Below are positions 45,063 through 57,368 of a stretch of DNA of 64,000 bases, one piece after another (position 1 is the first letter of the stretch; each line of letters opens with the position of its first letter). Under the pieces are notes generated by a model that worked only from the letters and a program-made list of their open reading frames with translations, made no database searches and was not told the DNA's origin. The position numbers were made by a program, and so were the translations under genes. The DNA comes from Bidens hawaiensis (Eukaryota; Streptophyta; Magnoliopsida; Asterales; Asteraceae): the NCBI GenBank assembly GCA_021521415.1, contig JAIQDT010000001.1, positions 5,022,001-5,086,000 on the forward strand, read 5' to 3'.

Positions 45063-48000
45063 ATGGCTGGAAGAAACGCTGGGCACGGTCGCGGTAACAT
45101 CAACTTAACTGCAGCAGAACTCCAAACCCTGTTGAATGACCATGCGGCGGCAGCTTTAGCCGCACATGTTCAGAATCAAGTCGGAGGTCCAACTTGAACG
45201 TGTACTTTCAAGAACTATCTGGATTGCAAGCCTAATTCGTTTAAGGGCACTGAGGGAGCCATAGGTTTCCTGCGTTGGGCTGAGAAGGCCGAATCAACTT
45301 TTGAGATGTGTAACTGTCCACCTGCCAGTAGGGTCAAGTTTGCTATTGGAACATTGCAAGATTCCGCCCTCACCTGGTGGAACTCTAATGTGAAAATTTT
45401 TGGATTGGAATTGGCAAATGCAATGAATTGGGAAGAATTCAGAAACATGATGCGAGAAGAGTATTGTCCTAGAGAGCAAATCTCGAAGCTGGAGTCAGAA
45501 TTTTGGGATTTGAAGATGGTAGGTTCTAAGATTGAAGCCTACACCACCCATTCCCACGAACTGGGAGTGATGTGCCCGCGGATGGAAATCCCGCCAAGTA
45601 AGAGAATCGAGATGCATATTGATTGTTTAGTACCCTAGATTCAGGGTATGGTGACGTATTCCAAACCGGCTACAATTCAACAAGCGATCCGGTTAGCTCA
45701 CAAACTGACGGATCAGGCAGTGACCCAAGGTGCGTTACCACCTAGAGGTTCAACCTCTAAAACCCGTGACAACCCGAGCACTGACAATAACAACAACAAC
45801 CAGAGCAATGGAAAGAGAAAATTTGACAACACCAGGTCCTCATCCTCGAACCTCTCACAGCAACAACACTACCGTAAGCCCGAACTCACTCGGAGCTTCA
45901 ATAATCAGGGTTCCAATAATAACAACAACGGTGGCGGACAGGTTTCTAGTGGCTATGCTGGGAAACACCCGAAATGCAACAAATGCAACTATCACCATGC
46001 TGGTCCATGCGACCGTATCAAGTGTCTGAGATGCGGAAAAATGGGTCATCTGGCCAAGGAATGTAGGGGAGACCTAGCGGCAAAGGGTGCTCCTAAACCA
46101 CCTATGGCGACTAAATGGTGTTTCGAGTGTGGTCAAGAGGGTCATTTCAGGAAGGATTGCCCCAAACTAAAGCCGAATGAGAACAATGGAGGCAGCAGCG
46201 GTGGCGGAAGCAGTGGAAAAGGAAGAGCTTTCGTCATTGGGTCGGGCCAGGCCCGCAGCGATCCATATGTGGTGACCGGTAAGTTTCTTGTGAACGACTG
46301 TTTTGCTTTTGTTTTGTTTGACACGGGAGCTGATAGGAGTTTTATATCGAAAGCCTTTAGTAAACTCTTAGACTTAACTCCAACCCCGTTAGATGCTAAG
46401 TTTCCTGTTGAATTAGCTGACGGTAAGTCTATAGAAACAACTCATGTACTTGCGGGATGTAAGTTGAAACTGTCAGGTCATACTTTTGATATCGACCTCA
46501 TACCTTTTACACTTGGTAGTTTCGATGTCGTTGTCGGCATGGACTGGCTATCCGAGAATCGAGCGGAGATTATATGTCACTACAAGATAATCCACACCAC
46601 TACCCCTTCCGGCGAGATCATTTCGATCCAGGGCGAGAAGAGCGGCATGGCCACCAGCGTCATCACTCTCATGAAAGCGCATAAATATTTACGAAAGGGT
46701 CATCCAGCAATTTTAGCCCATATTGTCGAGAAACCCGCAGAGGAGAAGCGAATCGAAGACATACCGATTGTGCGAGATTTTCCGGAAGTCTTCCCGGAGG
46801 ATTTGCCTGGACTCCCACCTATTCGGCAAGTCGAATTCCAAATCGAATTGACCCCTGGTGCAGCACCCATAGCACGAGCCCCGTATCGGCTCGCACCGGC
46901 AGAGCTTCAGGAATTGTCCACGCAATTGCAAGATTTGTTGGATAAAGTTTTTATCCGACCTAGCTCATCACCATGGGGAGCCCCTGTCTTATTTGTCCGG
47001 AAGAAGGACGGGACTTTCCGCATGTGCATCGACTACCGAGAGCTGAACAAGGTGACGATCAAGAACCGTTATCCCTTACCCCGAATTGATGATATGTTTG
47101 ACAAGCTTCAAGGATCGAGTTACTACTCGATGATCGATCTGAGATCTGGTTACCATCAATTAAGAGTGCGCAAAGAAGATATTTCAAAGACGGCTTTCAG
47201 AACTCGGTATGGTCACTACGAGTTTTCGGTTATGCCTTTTGGCTTAACCAACGCAACAGCCGTATTCATGGATCTCATGAATCGAGTATGCAAGGCGTAC
47301 CTCAACAAGTTTGTGATTGTTTTTATTGATGATATCCTCGTCTACTCCAAGGACAAGACCGACCACGAAGAACACTTGAGGTTAATTCTGGAATTACTAA
47401 AGAAGGAACAACTGTACGGTAAACTCTCGAAATGCGAATTTTGGCTTCGCGAGGTTCACTTCTTAGGACATGTGATTAATGAGAATGGTATCCATGTCGA
47501 TCCCGGCAAAGTAAAGGCCATCAAAAACTGGGAAGCACCTAAAACTCCAACTGAGGTGCGACAATTCCTAGGACTGGCTGGCTACTACCGACGTTTCATC
47601 GAGGGATTTTCAAAGATTGCTCAACTCCTCACCGCTTTGACTCACAAGGGTACTAAGTACAATTGGGGTGACGCGCAGGAGTCCGCTTTCCAACTGTTGA
47701 AAACCAAACTCTGTAGCTCCCCTATCCTAGCCCTTCCCGAGGGAACAGAAAATTTTGAGGTACATTATGACGCATCGATACAAGGTCTCGGTTGCGTGCT
47801 GATGCAACTCGAGAAGGTTATAGCCTATGCCTTTCAACAACTATGGATTCACGAGAAGAATTACACGACCCATGACTTGGAACTCGGAGCTGTGGTGTTT
47901 GCTCTAAAGATATGGAGGCATTACTTGTACGGTACCAAGTTTACCATTTACACCGACCACAAGAGTCTCCAACATATCTACGATCAGAAGGAGCTGAACA

Positions 48001-49643
48001 TGCGACAGCGTCGTTGGGTCGAGCTGCTTAAGGATTATGATTGTGCAATCAAGTACCACCCTGGCAAGGCCAATGTAGTGGCCGACGCTCTTAGCAGAAA
48101 AGAAACCGATAAACCTAGGCGAGTGCGAGCATTACAACTCACGATTCACGCCAACTTACCCGATCAGCTTCGCGATGCGCAACTCGAAGCCTTGAAAGAC
48201 GATAATCTCCCATCAGAACTCATGCGGGGCATGAACAAGCAACTTGAAACCAAATCGGACGGGGTCCGATATTTCGAAAACCGGATTTGGGTTCCACGAT
48301 ACGGAGAGTTGAGAACTCTAGTGATGGACGAAGCACACAAGTCCCGATATTCCATCCACCCTGGCTCAGATAAAATGTACCATGACCTAAAAGCACTTTA
48401 CTGGTGGCCAGACATGAAAGCCGACATTACCACCTACGTGAGCAAATGCTTGACTTGTGCAAGAGTCAAGATAGAATATCAGAAACCATCTGGTCTGCTA
48501 CAGCAACATGAACTTCCAACGTGGAAATGGGAACACATTTCAATGGATTTCATCAGGGGATTACCCAAAACACCGACGGGATGCGATACCATCTGGGTGA
48601 TCGTTGACCGGTTGACTAAGTCTGCACACTTCTTAGCAATCAAGGAATCGGACAAAATGGAAAGACGGACTCGCATCTACATGAAAGAAGTAGTGTCTAG
48701 ACACTGAGTGCCTGTCCCAATCATATCTGATCGAGATTCCCGTTTCACTTCGCACTTTTGGAAGTCACTACAGAGTGCACTAGGCACCCGCCTTGATATG
48801 AGCACAACATACCATCCTCAGACGGATGGGCAAAGTGAGCGCACCATTCAGACCTTGGAGGACATGTTGCGTGCATGCGTGTTGGATTTCGGAAAAAGTT
48901 GGGAACCTCACTTACCTTTGGTAGAGTTTTCGTATAATAACAGCTACCACGCAAGCATTAAAGCAGCGCCGTTTGAAGCATTGTACGGACGGAAGTGTCG
49001 ATCACCTCTCTGCTGGGCAGAGGTGGGTGATAGCCAAATCACTGGTCCAAAATTAGTACTTGAAACCTCTGAAAAGATTGTTCAAATTCGCAACCGTATG
49101 GCGGCGGCACGAGATCGCCAAAAGAGTTACGCCGACAAGCGCCGAAAGCCTCTTGAATTCCAAGTGAACGACCAAGTATTACTCAAAGTCTCACCTTGGA
49201 AAGGTGTGGTTCGCTTCGGAAAGCGAAACAAACTCAATCCACGATACGTTGGCCCTTACCAGATAACTGAGCGCATTGGTCCGGTGGCGTACCGACTGGA
49301 ATTACCAACGGAACTCAGTAGTGTACACAATGTATTCCATGTATCCAATTTGAAGAAATGTCTTTCCGATGAAACCCAAGCAGTCCCTTTGGAAGAATTG
49401 CAAGTTGATGAACAACTACGCTTCATTGAAGAACCAGTCGAAGTTTTGGATTGGGAAACCAAAACACTCAAGCACAACAAAATTCCAATCGTTAAGGTTC
49501 TTTGGAACTCGAGACGTGGACCAGAGTTCACGTGGGAACGCGAGGATCAAATGATGAAAAAGTATCCTCACCTTTTTGAAGGGTTGATCAAACACCGAAA
49601 ACCACGAAACCCGTCAAACCGTCAGAAATCACCGGAGGTATGA
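45063..49643 (+). pseudogene. gag-pol: C gag-pol polyprotein, nearly intact
   Basis: One frame from MAGRNAGHGRG (45063) to the stop at 49641, about 1,526 codons, broken only by TGA near 45195, TAG at 45636 and TGA at 48705. Gag: LTWWNSNV and EYCPREQ region, then knuckles [14 protein letters not shown] (46021) and [14 protein letters not shown] (46120). Protease [11 protein letters not shown] (46318). [21 protein letters not shown] and intact FIDDILVYS (about 47321). RNase [31 protein letters not shown]. Integrase zinc site [10 protein letters not shown]...CLTCARVK (48337-48470), catalytic [16 protein letters not shown] and QSERTIQ. The tail [13 protein letters not shown] then [16 protein letters not shown] is chromodomain-like, Tekay type. 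All catalytic residues are present; the stops alone block it. Confidence 0.93.
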
Positions 49644-49763
49644 ATTAAATTTCGGGATGAAATTTCTTTCTACTAGGGGATGATATGACAAAACGAAAAA
49701 TTTTGCCTTTTACAGACACCCATCGCGACTTGACTCAAATTTTCTGGACAAAAATTCTTCCAA

Positions 49764-49774
49764 CATGGGAATGA
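49764..49774 (+). other. C polypurine-like site
   Basis: CATGGGAATGA directly before the 3' LTR. An earlier TTTCGGGATGAAATTTC block follows the gag-pol stop, as in G1. Confidence 0.55.
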
Positions 49775-52145
49775 TGTGACACTCGTCAATTTCAGGTTAA
49801 CTCCGTTAATCCAAACTCCGTCAATTCAAACTTAAGATCACTTGATCTATAACGCGCATCTCATTACATTTAAACTAGGGTTTTAAATGACGCATGACAA
49901 TCACTACACAAGTAGTCTTTCGGAATTGCACCGAAACACACACGAGTTGACTCAAACCGTTGGTGAACAAACAATAAATAATATAAACAAGTGCTTGGTA
50001 TAAATACGTGTTATATTTATGTGCTTGCATTATGTAACAATATTTGTTGGAGAAAATAAACTAGTTTGTGCTAGAATTAAACTAAATAGAAGTGGAGGGT
50101 GCAAGTTGTAACATGTGATATAACTAATTGTTATATAAACAAATTAATAACACAAACCCTAACACTTTCCCTCTCACCTATCCCCTGCGACGGCAGCCCC
50201 TTCCCCCTCCTTGATCGGCCGAAACACAACACACACACATACAATAATCTTTGCAAGCTTGTTGAAGATTTAAAGTGTTAACTAGGTAACTAAACACTCT
50301 CTCTAGCCTATTTCATTGATTTAATTGCATGATTAAGCATAATAAACATAAACCCTAGATGTTAAAATTATTGATTGTTGATAGATTATGAGTCTAGAGG
50401 GTTGCTTGCATGGTTAATTGTTCATTGATTGATAGTTTATTGAGTTTTGAAGAAAACTGATGCTGGACAGATTATTGAATTCGTGTTTGGACGACTGTAA
50501 CTCGATGTTAATGTTATGTTTTGATGCTATTCTTGATTCTACAGTATACTAGGTCGAGTCTAGTTTCTGAAAAGTTCGGGTTTGTAATTTTTGGACATAT
50601 GAAAGTCTGTTTTTATTATTTTACAAAACTGTTGTGCAAGGCGAATTTGGAAGACCTGTTGTTAGGCTGTTTTGCGACTAAGATATCTCATAAACTACAA
50701 GACCAAATGGGTTGGTTCCACTTCTGGAAGAAAACACATTGAGTTAGGAACCTAACCCAATTGGTCTTGCATTAATTGGAATTACCATTTAACAGGAATA
50801 ACAAATATCATTCTGTTGCGCATGATTTTGACTGCTGTGTGTTTACTGTAATGTTTTTATCATTGTGAGAAATCTCTGTGGAATAAAAATACAATAAAAA
50901 TAGTTCTGGAAACCTAACTCATGTATTCTTTTGTGACGATTTTGGATGAATTATTTGATATGTTTTGATCTATTGAATATAGTAATCTTTCAAGTAGGAT
51001 TCTGTCTTGATAAAACTAGCTGCTGAACTATGTGAAAATACATGAATCGTGCTTGTTGCTAGATAATTGCTATCTTTTTGACTAAATTTCCCAAGTGGGG
51101 AATAATTTCTAGTAATGTACACTATTAATACTTGACACATAAATAGTTGTTCACACATGTAACGTATCATCAATGTGTTTGTTGAGACACACACAATTCA
51201 CAAACGAAACACGAAACGTAACTTATGCATAGGTGTTATGTGCCGAGTCTAGAGACTCGATAGTAGTTCCAAGACTTAGAAATTCTCATTTGTTGTTTTA
51301 GAACGCTAGTGAGGATTTTCTGTGACGCGCATCACTTGGGTGACTTGATTTTGAATTCTTCGCAAACAGTGAGTTTCACGTTCCCCTTTTAACTCTTATA
51401 AACGCGTTTTCACTTGGGGGAGAATACATACTCCGAAACGCTTTTAGATTTTGTTATTTAGTTATATATCACTTGTAAAAAGGCTAAGTGGCAAACGAAA
51501 CAACTAAAGTCCTTCATACACATCGAACCGTTTAGTATTGGATAATAGCGAGTCACTGTTGAGTAGTACTACTGGGTTTGACAAACCCCACCCAACGCTA
51601 AACTCGACTGGAGGTCGAGTGGGTGTAATCTTGGCTAACACATACCATGGTCGGGATAGACATGGTGGCAAGGCAAATGATAAACAATCAGCTTCGGTGT
51701 CGAACACTTAGCAATACTTGCTTTATAGGCTAGCTACCTATAGATATATAATTGATTTAACATTATCTGGTAACGCAAAACGCAAAACGCAAAACGCAAA
51801 ACGCAAACGCAAACGCTTTATTTATATAAACTTGTGAACTCATCAACCCCGTGTTGACACTTTTAGTATGTTATTCTCAGGTAGCCGAGGCGGGCGCGCG
51901 GTATAGGATCATGCATTACTTTGAACGCTATTGTTTATGCAAACTTGTTATTAATTGGGTTTTTAAGTCGTCATGCGTGACGCAACACTTGGTTTATGGT
52001 TTTACGCTTTCGCACTTATTTACACTTAAATGTTTTCGTGTTTTGAAAACTTTACTTATGGTTTGATTATAACTAATGATTCCGATCCTGTTAGTTCACA
52101 CCCTCTGACGGTAAAACTCCGTTAGTGGATTTTGAGGGTGTGACA
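49775..52145 (+). repeat. C 3' LTR (2371 bp)
   Basis: Colinear with 41552-43913. Differs by scattered substitutions, small indels and an expanded GCAAAAC repeat (about 51774-51810). Confidence 0.95.
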
Positions 52146-52150
52146 GAAGA

Positions 52151-52894
52151 GGTGAATCAAGCAGTTCTGCACAACAAAGAACCAGACCACAATCTGATGT
52201 GGATCTACCAAGAGAGCTGTACTTTTATTCGGTTACTAAGTCATTGAAGGTGATTATGGAGAGTAGACAATTGTGAGAGATTGTTGTTAGGAGTGACTTC
52301 CGTAAATACAATGAAGAACAACTGGAAAGAATGGTCACTCTTAGACTGTATGATTATAGAAACAGAAACAAACTGGTAGGTAGATAGATGAATGATCTGT
52401 CAAAATATTTGATGGAAGAAGCTGATAAAGGGTTCAAGTTATTAAAAGAAAAGAGAAATTGGAGAACAATCCAACTTCACAAGTCAAAGAGGACTGGGAA
52501 ACTGAGGAGAGTGCACGTTGCTGAGAGAGATTATCAAATGACTGTCAGAGATGAGAACCCATTGTCTAACATGAATACATGTATAAGTCTGGGAAGAAGA
52601 ATGAAACGCCCCAACTACAAAGTACAGAAGAATGGCATTATAGCTGAAATTGAATACAAAGAGAATGATGATCATTTTGTACTAAGAAACTCTGATGGAA
52701 AAATAATGGGGATCATTAAGAAAGATGAAGACTTGACCTGCCTGCACAATGAAGATCTAATGGTTATAAGGGACTTGGCTATACCAGAAAGTCACACTCA
52801 CTAACAAGCTCTTAATATCTTCAAAATGAAAGCTGCTTCAGAGATAGTCAATCGAAGACAAGCCATTCATAATGCAAGAAATAGACAAGATTAA
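52151..52894 (+). pseudogene. A ORF2, C-terminal part
   Basis: Continues ORF2 after C in the same frame: Ser/Gln-rich entry, then LPRELYFYSVTKSLKVI, FRKYNEEQLERMV and a basic stretch with LHKSKRTGKLRRV, ending about 52894 (NARNRQD). Stops near 52277, 52385 and 52802. No recognised domain. Confidence 0.65.
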
Positions 52895-53063
52895 TATAAT
52901 AGGCTTTGTGATGTAATGTCTTCGTACAGCTTTTGATTATGTAATCTGTTTATGTTATTTGATTATGTAATTTGACTTTGAATTTGATATGTATTTTCGG
53001 CTAAGTGTATGTAACCATAGAATTGTTTTGGGTCAGCTGAGGTGTTCCAATCCAGGGGGAGAT
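52895..53063 (+). other. A 3' untranslated tail and polypurine tract
   Basis: T-rich tail with repeated GATTATGTAAT words, then the polypurine tract CCAGGGGGAGAT (53052-53063) abutting the 3' LTR. Confidence 0.75.
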
Positions 53064-53597
53064 TGTTGAGTCAAAGATTTGACCAAAATGAAGTACATGG
53101 AAGATTGGAATCTTCTCAACCTCCTCAGAATTCGCTAAGTGATTGATCCGGGCACACCTTAGACATCCGAGCAAGCTTTTACTTAGCCGGGTACGATATT
53201 TTGCCTTTCGGGCAAGGTTATCTTCAGGAAGTCTTCTTTAGTGGATTTCCGAGCAAGGTTTGCTATTTAGTGCATTTCCGGGCAAGGTTCACTAATTTAT
53301 GTAAATCCGAGCAAGGTTCACTTTATCAAGCGAGTCTATTCTTCAGAGCCAAGTATATTACTCTCCCGAGTAAGGTTTGGCCAACCAAGTCAAAGAAGCC
53401 AAGTAATTGGAAGACCGGGCAAGGTATTCATTAATAAGTATGGTCCAAGTAGGCTTGATGATTTAATGATATATCTCTATGTATCATCGGGAAAGTTTCA
53501 AAAATAGTAACCCGTCATTAACTCACTTGTCGACACATCAATCTGTGTGAGTTATCACATGATTAAGTAAGATCCAGCTGAAATTGGGGGACTGACA
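53064..53597 (+). repeat. A 3' LTR, internally deleted (534 bp)
   Basis: Same start and end as 13178-14378, but about 667 bp are missing at about 53486-53492, joining the equivalents of about 13610 and 14277. Followed by ACATT. Confidence 0.9.
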
Positions 53598-55003
53598 ACA
53601 TTTAAGGAGAATATGTTGGAAATCTCATTGGAAGATTTGAGAAGTTGATGACCCAAATGCGAAGCTCTGGAACCAACTATCGCATGTTAGAAATCAATCA
53701 TAAGTTGTTGAATTCTCTGCCCTATACATTGAATATCAGTGTTTACACCATCAAAAGAACAACAAATATGAACAATACCACTCTGTTTGACTTGATCTCC
53801 CCCATCAATTCGTTTAAAATGGATGATAAACTTAGAATAAGTAACCATGTTAGCTCTCTAAATCAAGCTGATCTATTGGTTATGGAATCAGATCTGCCTT
53901 CCTCAGCCAGTCACACCTAACTATTTATCCTGTTAATAGAGTAAATTTTATAACGCTTAGACTTACAACAACAAATCTTTCAAGTTATCAATAAGTCATC
54001 CAACCTCATCAAACTCAAGCCCACTCCAAGATGTAGTTAACAAAGCCGTTGAACAAGGTCTCAAGGCTCAAGGGATAACATAGTCAACGAGCAGCAAAAC
54101 AAACAACTCTAGCTAGCCCGCTCAAGTTGATGATTACCAAATTTCACCCTTCCATGCCTTTATGGCCAACTATGAAGAACTAATGCAAGGAAGCCTGCTA
54201 CCCCATCCTTCCAGCAAGGAGACGTTCTTGATATCAATGAAAAGGATCTTGAGAATATGGACATCAGGTACCACATGACCATAACAGTTCAGAGGGCAAC
54301 AAATGAAGAATTATGGCATGAACAACTTAAGAGACTCTAATAAACAAAGCATTCGGTTCGACAAAGACAAGCTCCATTGCTACAACTGCAAAGAAATAGG
54401 ACACTTTGCAAGAGAATTTACCAACCTAGCTAAGTCTGTAAATGATGTTAAATTCTGATGGTGAAGACGGGAAGAAAAATGACAAGAAACTAATGGGTTA
54501 GAGTTCGGGTCGAAGAGTTCCATGAATCGGTTAAGGAAACTCAACTAAAGGAACTCAATCTCAAGCTTGCACTGATCATCTGGTATGATGAAGCATCCGG
54601 ACAAGATTGGAAGGGTCAATATGGCGAGCTGATGAATCCCTTTTGAACTATGCTGGAATGGCATTCATGAATTGAGCTTCTTCAAGCACTGCACTAGAAG
54701 AATCCAAGGGACTCCTGAAATTCTCGAGGTACAAAAACATCTTTGCTCTCAAGCTTGTATTGATAGAGTAGAAAACTATATAACTCATAATGCCGCATTA
54801 ATTAGAGAAAACTTGTACCTTAAACATCTGAATGATGAATATAAGAAGCCTTATAAGATATAGACTACTAGAATCAAAACAAATCACAACGACATAGAAA
54901 AATTGCATGTGAAATTGTTCGAGTCTAATAAGACATTTGAGTTTCATGAAAAACGAAGAGCATTTTTTAATGCAAAAATTTAGAAACTAGAACTAGAGAT
55001 CTC
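53598..55003 (+). pseudogene. gag: D: copia gag fragment, right part
   Basis: Picks up the gag interrupted at 13177: GRFEKLMTQMRSSG, then LLNSLPYTL and LRISNHVSSLN (53830s). A zinc knuckle (CYNCKEIGHFAREF, 54378-54419) has lost its last cysteine to phenylalanine. Coiled-coil-like residues follow (ENLYLKHLNDEYKK, 54805). Many stops. Ends about 55003 where LTR F begins. No protease or pol of D is in the window. Confidence 0.72.
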
Positions 55004-55197
55004 ATACATATTGCTCAAAACACATGTGACACTATTAAGTGACAATATTATCATTAATTGATTTAAACATCAAGTATACAAGTTTGTAACAAGAAATACA
55101 TGGAAAAATACAAGAACCATTTCACAACTTGTCCATTTATTGAAACACCCTAAGTTCTAATGTCTATAAGTGTTAACTTTGAATAGATGTACCTGTA

Positions 55198-55247
<50 letters not shown>
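55198..55247. repeat. (TA)n microsatellite
   Basis: About 24 TA units in LTR F, at a place where the G1 LTR has none. Confidence 0.95.
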
Positions 55248-55250
<3 letters not shown>

Positions 55251-56190
55251 AACTAAAAGGATAGTTGGTGAGTTCACACAAGTTTGATATAAATACATAA
55301 AAATCTACAATTCCATGAACAAGTGTAAATGAGCAAGTAAGGTCCTTTCCAGTTGGGATTGTGCACCAATGTACTCGGATTATAACGAAAGTAAGTGTTC
55401 TTTCCTTCGGTAACAACAAACGTACTCGGATCGGGGGTCCCTATTCCACGTATAGGGGGTGTATGATCATACTTAATGAGGAAACCATGAGCACGTAATC
55501 TTTGAGCAAGTAAGCATATAGACACACATGTCCATGTAACGAATTGTAGTTTGTAAACAATGAATAAACGAAATTGTAATTTGGATAGGATACATATGCT
55601 ACCCCCAAAAGTAAAAGCGTAAAACGGGGTGTGAGAAACTCACCTTGAAGTTGAAGACAAACTTGAAATAAAATCGAAAGTGCATAAATGACACCGAAGC
55701 AATTGAACGTCACGAACTAGAATTAAAAGTACAACATTAATATTAACTAACGTCTTATAAAAAGTAGATAACTCGGGTTTTCGGGATTTTGAAGTGTTGA
55801 ATGTAAATTTTAATATAGAGTTGGATATTATAATATTATTTTTTACATTAACGAATTTTAATGAATTATTAACAAATTATTAATTTAATATTAGATTAAA
55901 TTATAAGATTAATATCATGTTCAAATATTTTAAGGGTTACAGAAGTATTGGTGTCAACGATATATTTTATTTCGAAAACCGAATATGTTAACGAATTTTA
56001 AGGTTTAACAAACGAAAACATGTATACAAGCATATATCTATATATATATAAGTTAAACCAGTTTGTAAACGAACTTGACGGGTTTGAGATTTATAATGTT
56101 TATGAGTTATGGGTTTTTAACGAAATTTTAGTTTGAGAATAATTATGTTGGCGTTTGGAATTTATAAAGTTCACGAAGAGATTGTATATA

Positions 56191-57146
56191 TCTATACTAT
56201 ATATAATACGCCAAACAAAGGCAAATTAAGACACCCATTTTTAAGTAATTTACAACACTTAAAGCATGAGGTATATGTGTTAGTAAGGGTAAATATGTCT
56301 TTTAAACACAATACATTCAACTTACAAGTTTGGTCCCTCATCTTTAACCATATTATGTTTTTAAATTAACTTGTAAACTAACTTCTCACCCATGATTTTT
56401 AAACGACTATAGCCTTTTCATACATTAAAATTTTTATAAATAAATTGCATTATAAAAACGAGCATTTTATTCTCTTTAATTTGGATATGATATTGTTGTA
56501 ATTATTTTTCATTTTAAATAAATTAATATGTTAAGTAGGGGTGTTCATTGTCGGTTTTGATGGTTTTAAGTTAAATTTGTGAGTCCAACCGTTAATACTA
56601 ATTTTTTGTCGTCCAAAACCATGCTCAACCATTGAAAGTTGAAACCGAAAAATAATCGTTACTAACGGTCTGGTTCCAGTTTGGTTTCACAGTTTAAACT
56701 TTAATAATAAATTTAGTTTAAAATAATTAATAATTTAAATGTACCATCAATTTTAACTAAAAACCAACATAATATGATACTTGAGATTATAATAAATAAA
56801 AAATGATAATTTTAGCCACATAAATGGTAAATACTAATGGAAGATCTAGGACGTAAAATAGTAACAAAAAGATTACAAAAGGAATCACATTGCAATAAGG
56901 TTATTTTAGAGTCTTTTCTGGTTTCATATGGCCGGTTGCCGATATAAACCGTGGACCAACCGTTCACTACGTTTTGAAAATTTTGAAACCGACCAACAAA
57001 CCGAAAGTAAAAAAGAAAAAGAAAGGAGAAGTCAAACCAATGACCGATTTAAACGATTTCAAGGTTTTAACCGAACCATAAACACTTATATTTGTACATG
57101 ATTAACATGTTCAAACACCCGCTGCATTGCGCGGGCACCCGTCTAG
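56191..57146 (+). mobile_element. Non-autonomous Helitron (956 bp)
   Basis: Starts TCTATACTATATATAATACG after an A and ends with a hairpin (CCCGC...GCGGG, 57118-57135), then CACCCGTCTAG before a T. These are the hallmarks of plant Helitrons: TC start, 3' hairpin, CTRR end and A/T insertion. The G1 LTR has the uninterrupted site near 6018-6030. No helicase ORF, so non-autonomous. Confidence 0.82.
56537..57086. repeat. Possible hAT-like MITE within the Helitron
   Basis: Ends AGGGGTGTTCATTGTCGGTT and, inverted, AAGTGTTTATGGTTCGGTT are similar but imperfect, as in old hAT MITEs. I could not find an 8-bp target duplication. Confidence 0.35.
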
Positions 57147-57329
57147 TATTTATATATTTATTTCGCGAGTTTTAACAAGCGGTTTGGGTTTGTATAAGTT
57201 GATTCTTGAAGGAAAATTGTTAACGGAAATCAAAACATATTTTATTTAACTATAAAACTAATTTTATTTGTTTTGTATGATTTTGTAATATATATTTGCT
57301 TTATTATAATTAATAAAACAGTTTTAAAA

Positions 57330-57332
<3 letters not shown>

Positions 57333-57365
<33 letters not shown>
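57333..57365. repeat. (TA)n microsatellite
   Basis: About 16 TA units inside LTR F. Confidence 0.95.

Positions 57366-57368
<3 letters not shown>

Larger units (their letters stand above)
41552..52145 (+). mobile_element. C: complete Ty3/gypsy Tekay-type chromovirus (10,594 bp)
   Basis: LTRs of 2362 and 2371 bp, primer binding site, an extra ORF, one-frame gag-pol with a chromodomain-like end and a polypurine-like site. TSD GAAGA. Removing it restores the A ORF2 frame. Only three in-frame stops in gag-pol. The two LTRs differ by a few percent by eye. Confidence 0.96.
13178..53597 (+). mobile_element. A: giant SIRE-like Ty1/copia element with ORF2, carrying B and C
   Basis: The LTRs begin TGTTGAGTC and end ACTGACA; the flanks are ACATT at 13173-13177 and 53598-53602, a 5-bp target duplication. 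Internal order: leader, long gag, protease, integrase, RT, RNase H, spacer, ORF2, polypurine tract. Subtracting B and C with their duplications leaves about 17.4 kb, large for a copia element. The host gag (D) is colinear across the insertion. The 3' LTR has lost about 667 bp. Coding regions carry multiple stops and frame changes. Confidence 0.92.

Noticed and set aside
45730..46029. Alternative-frame ORF inside C gag
   Set aside because: Shadow of the Asn-rich linker in the gag-pol frame.
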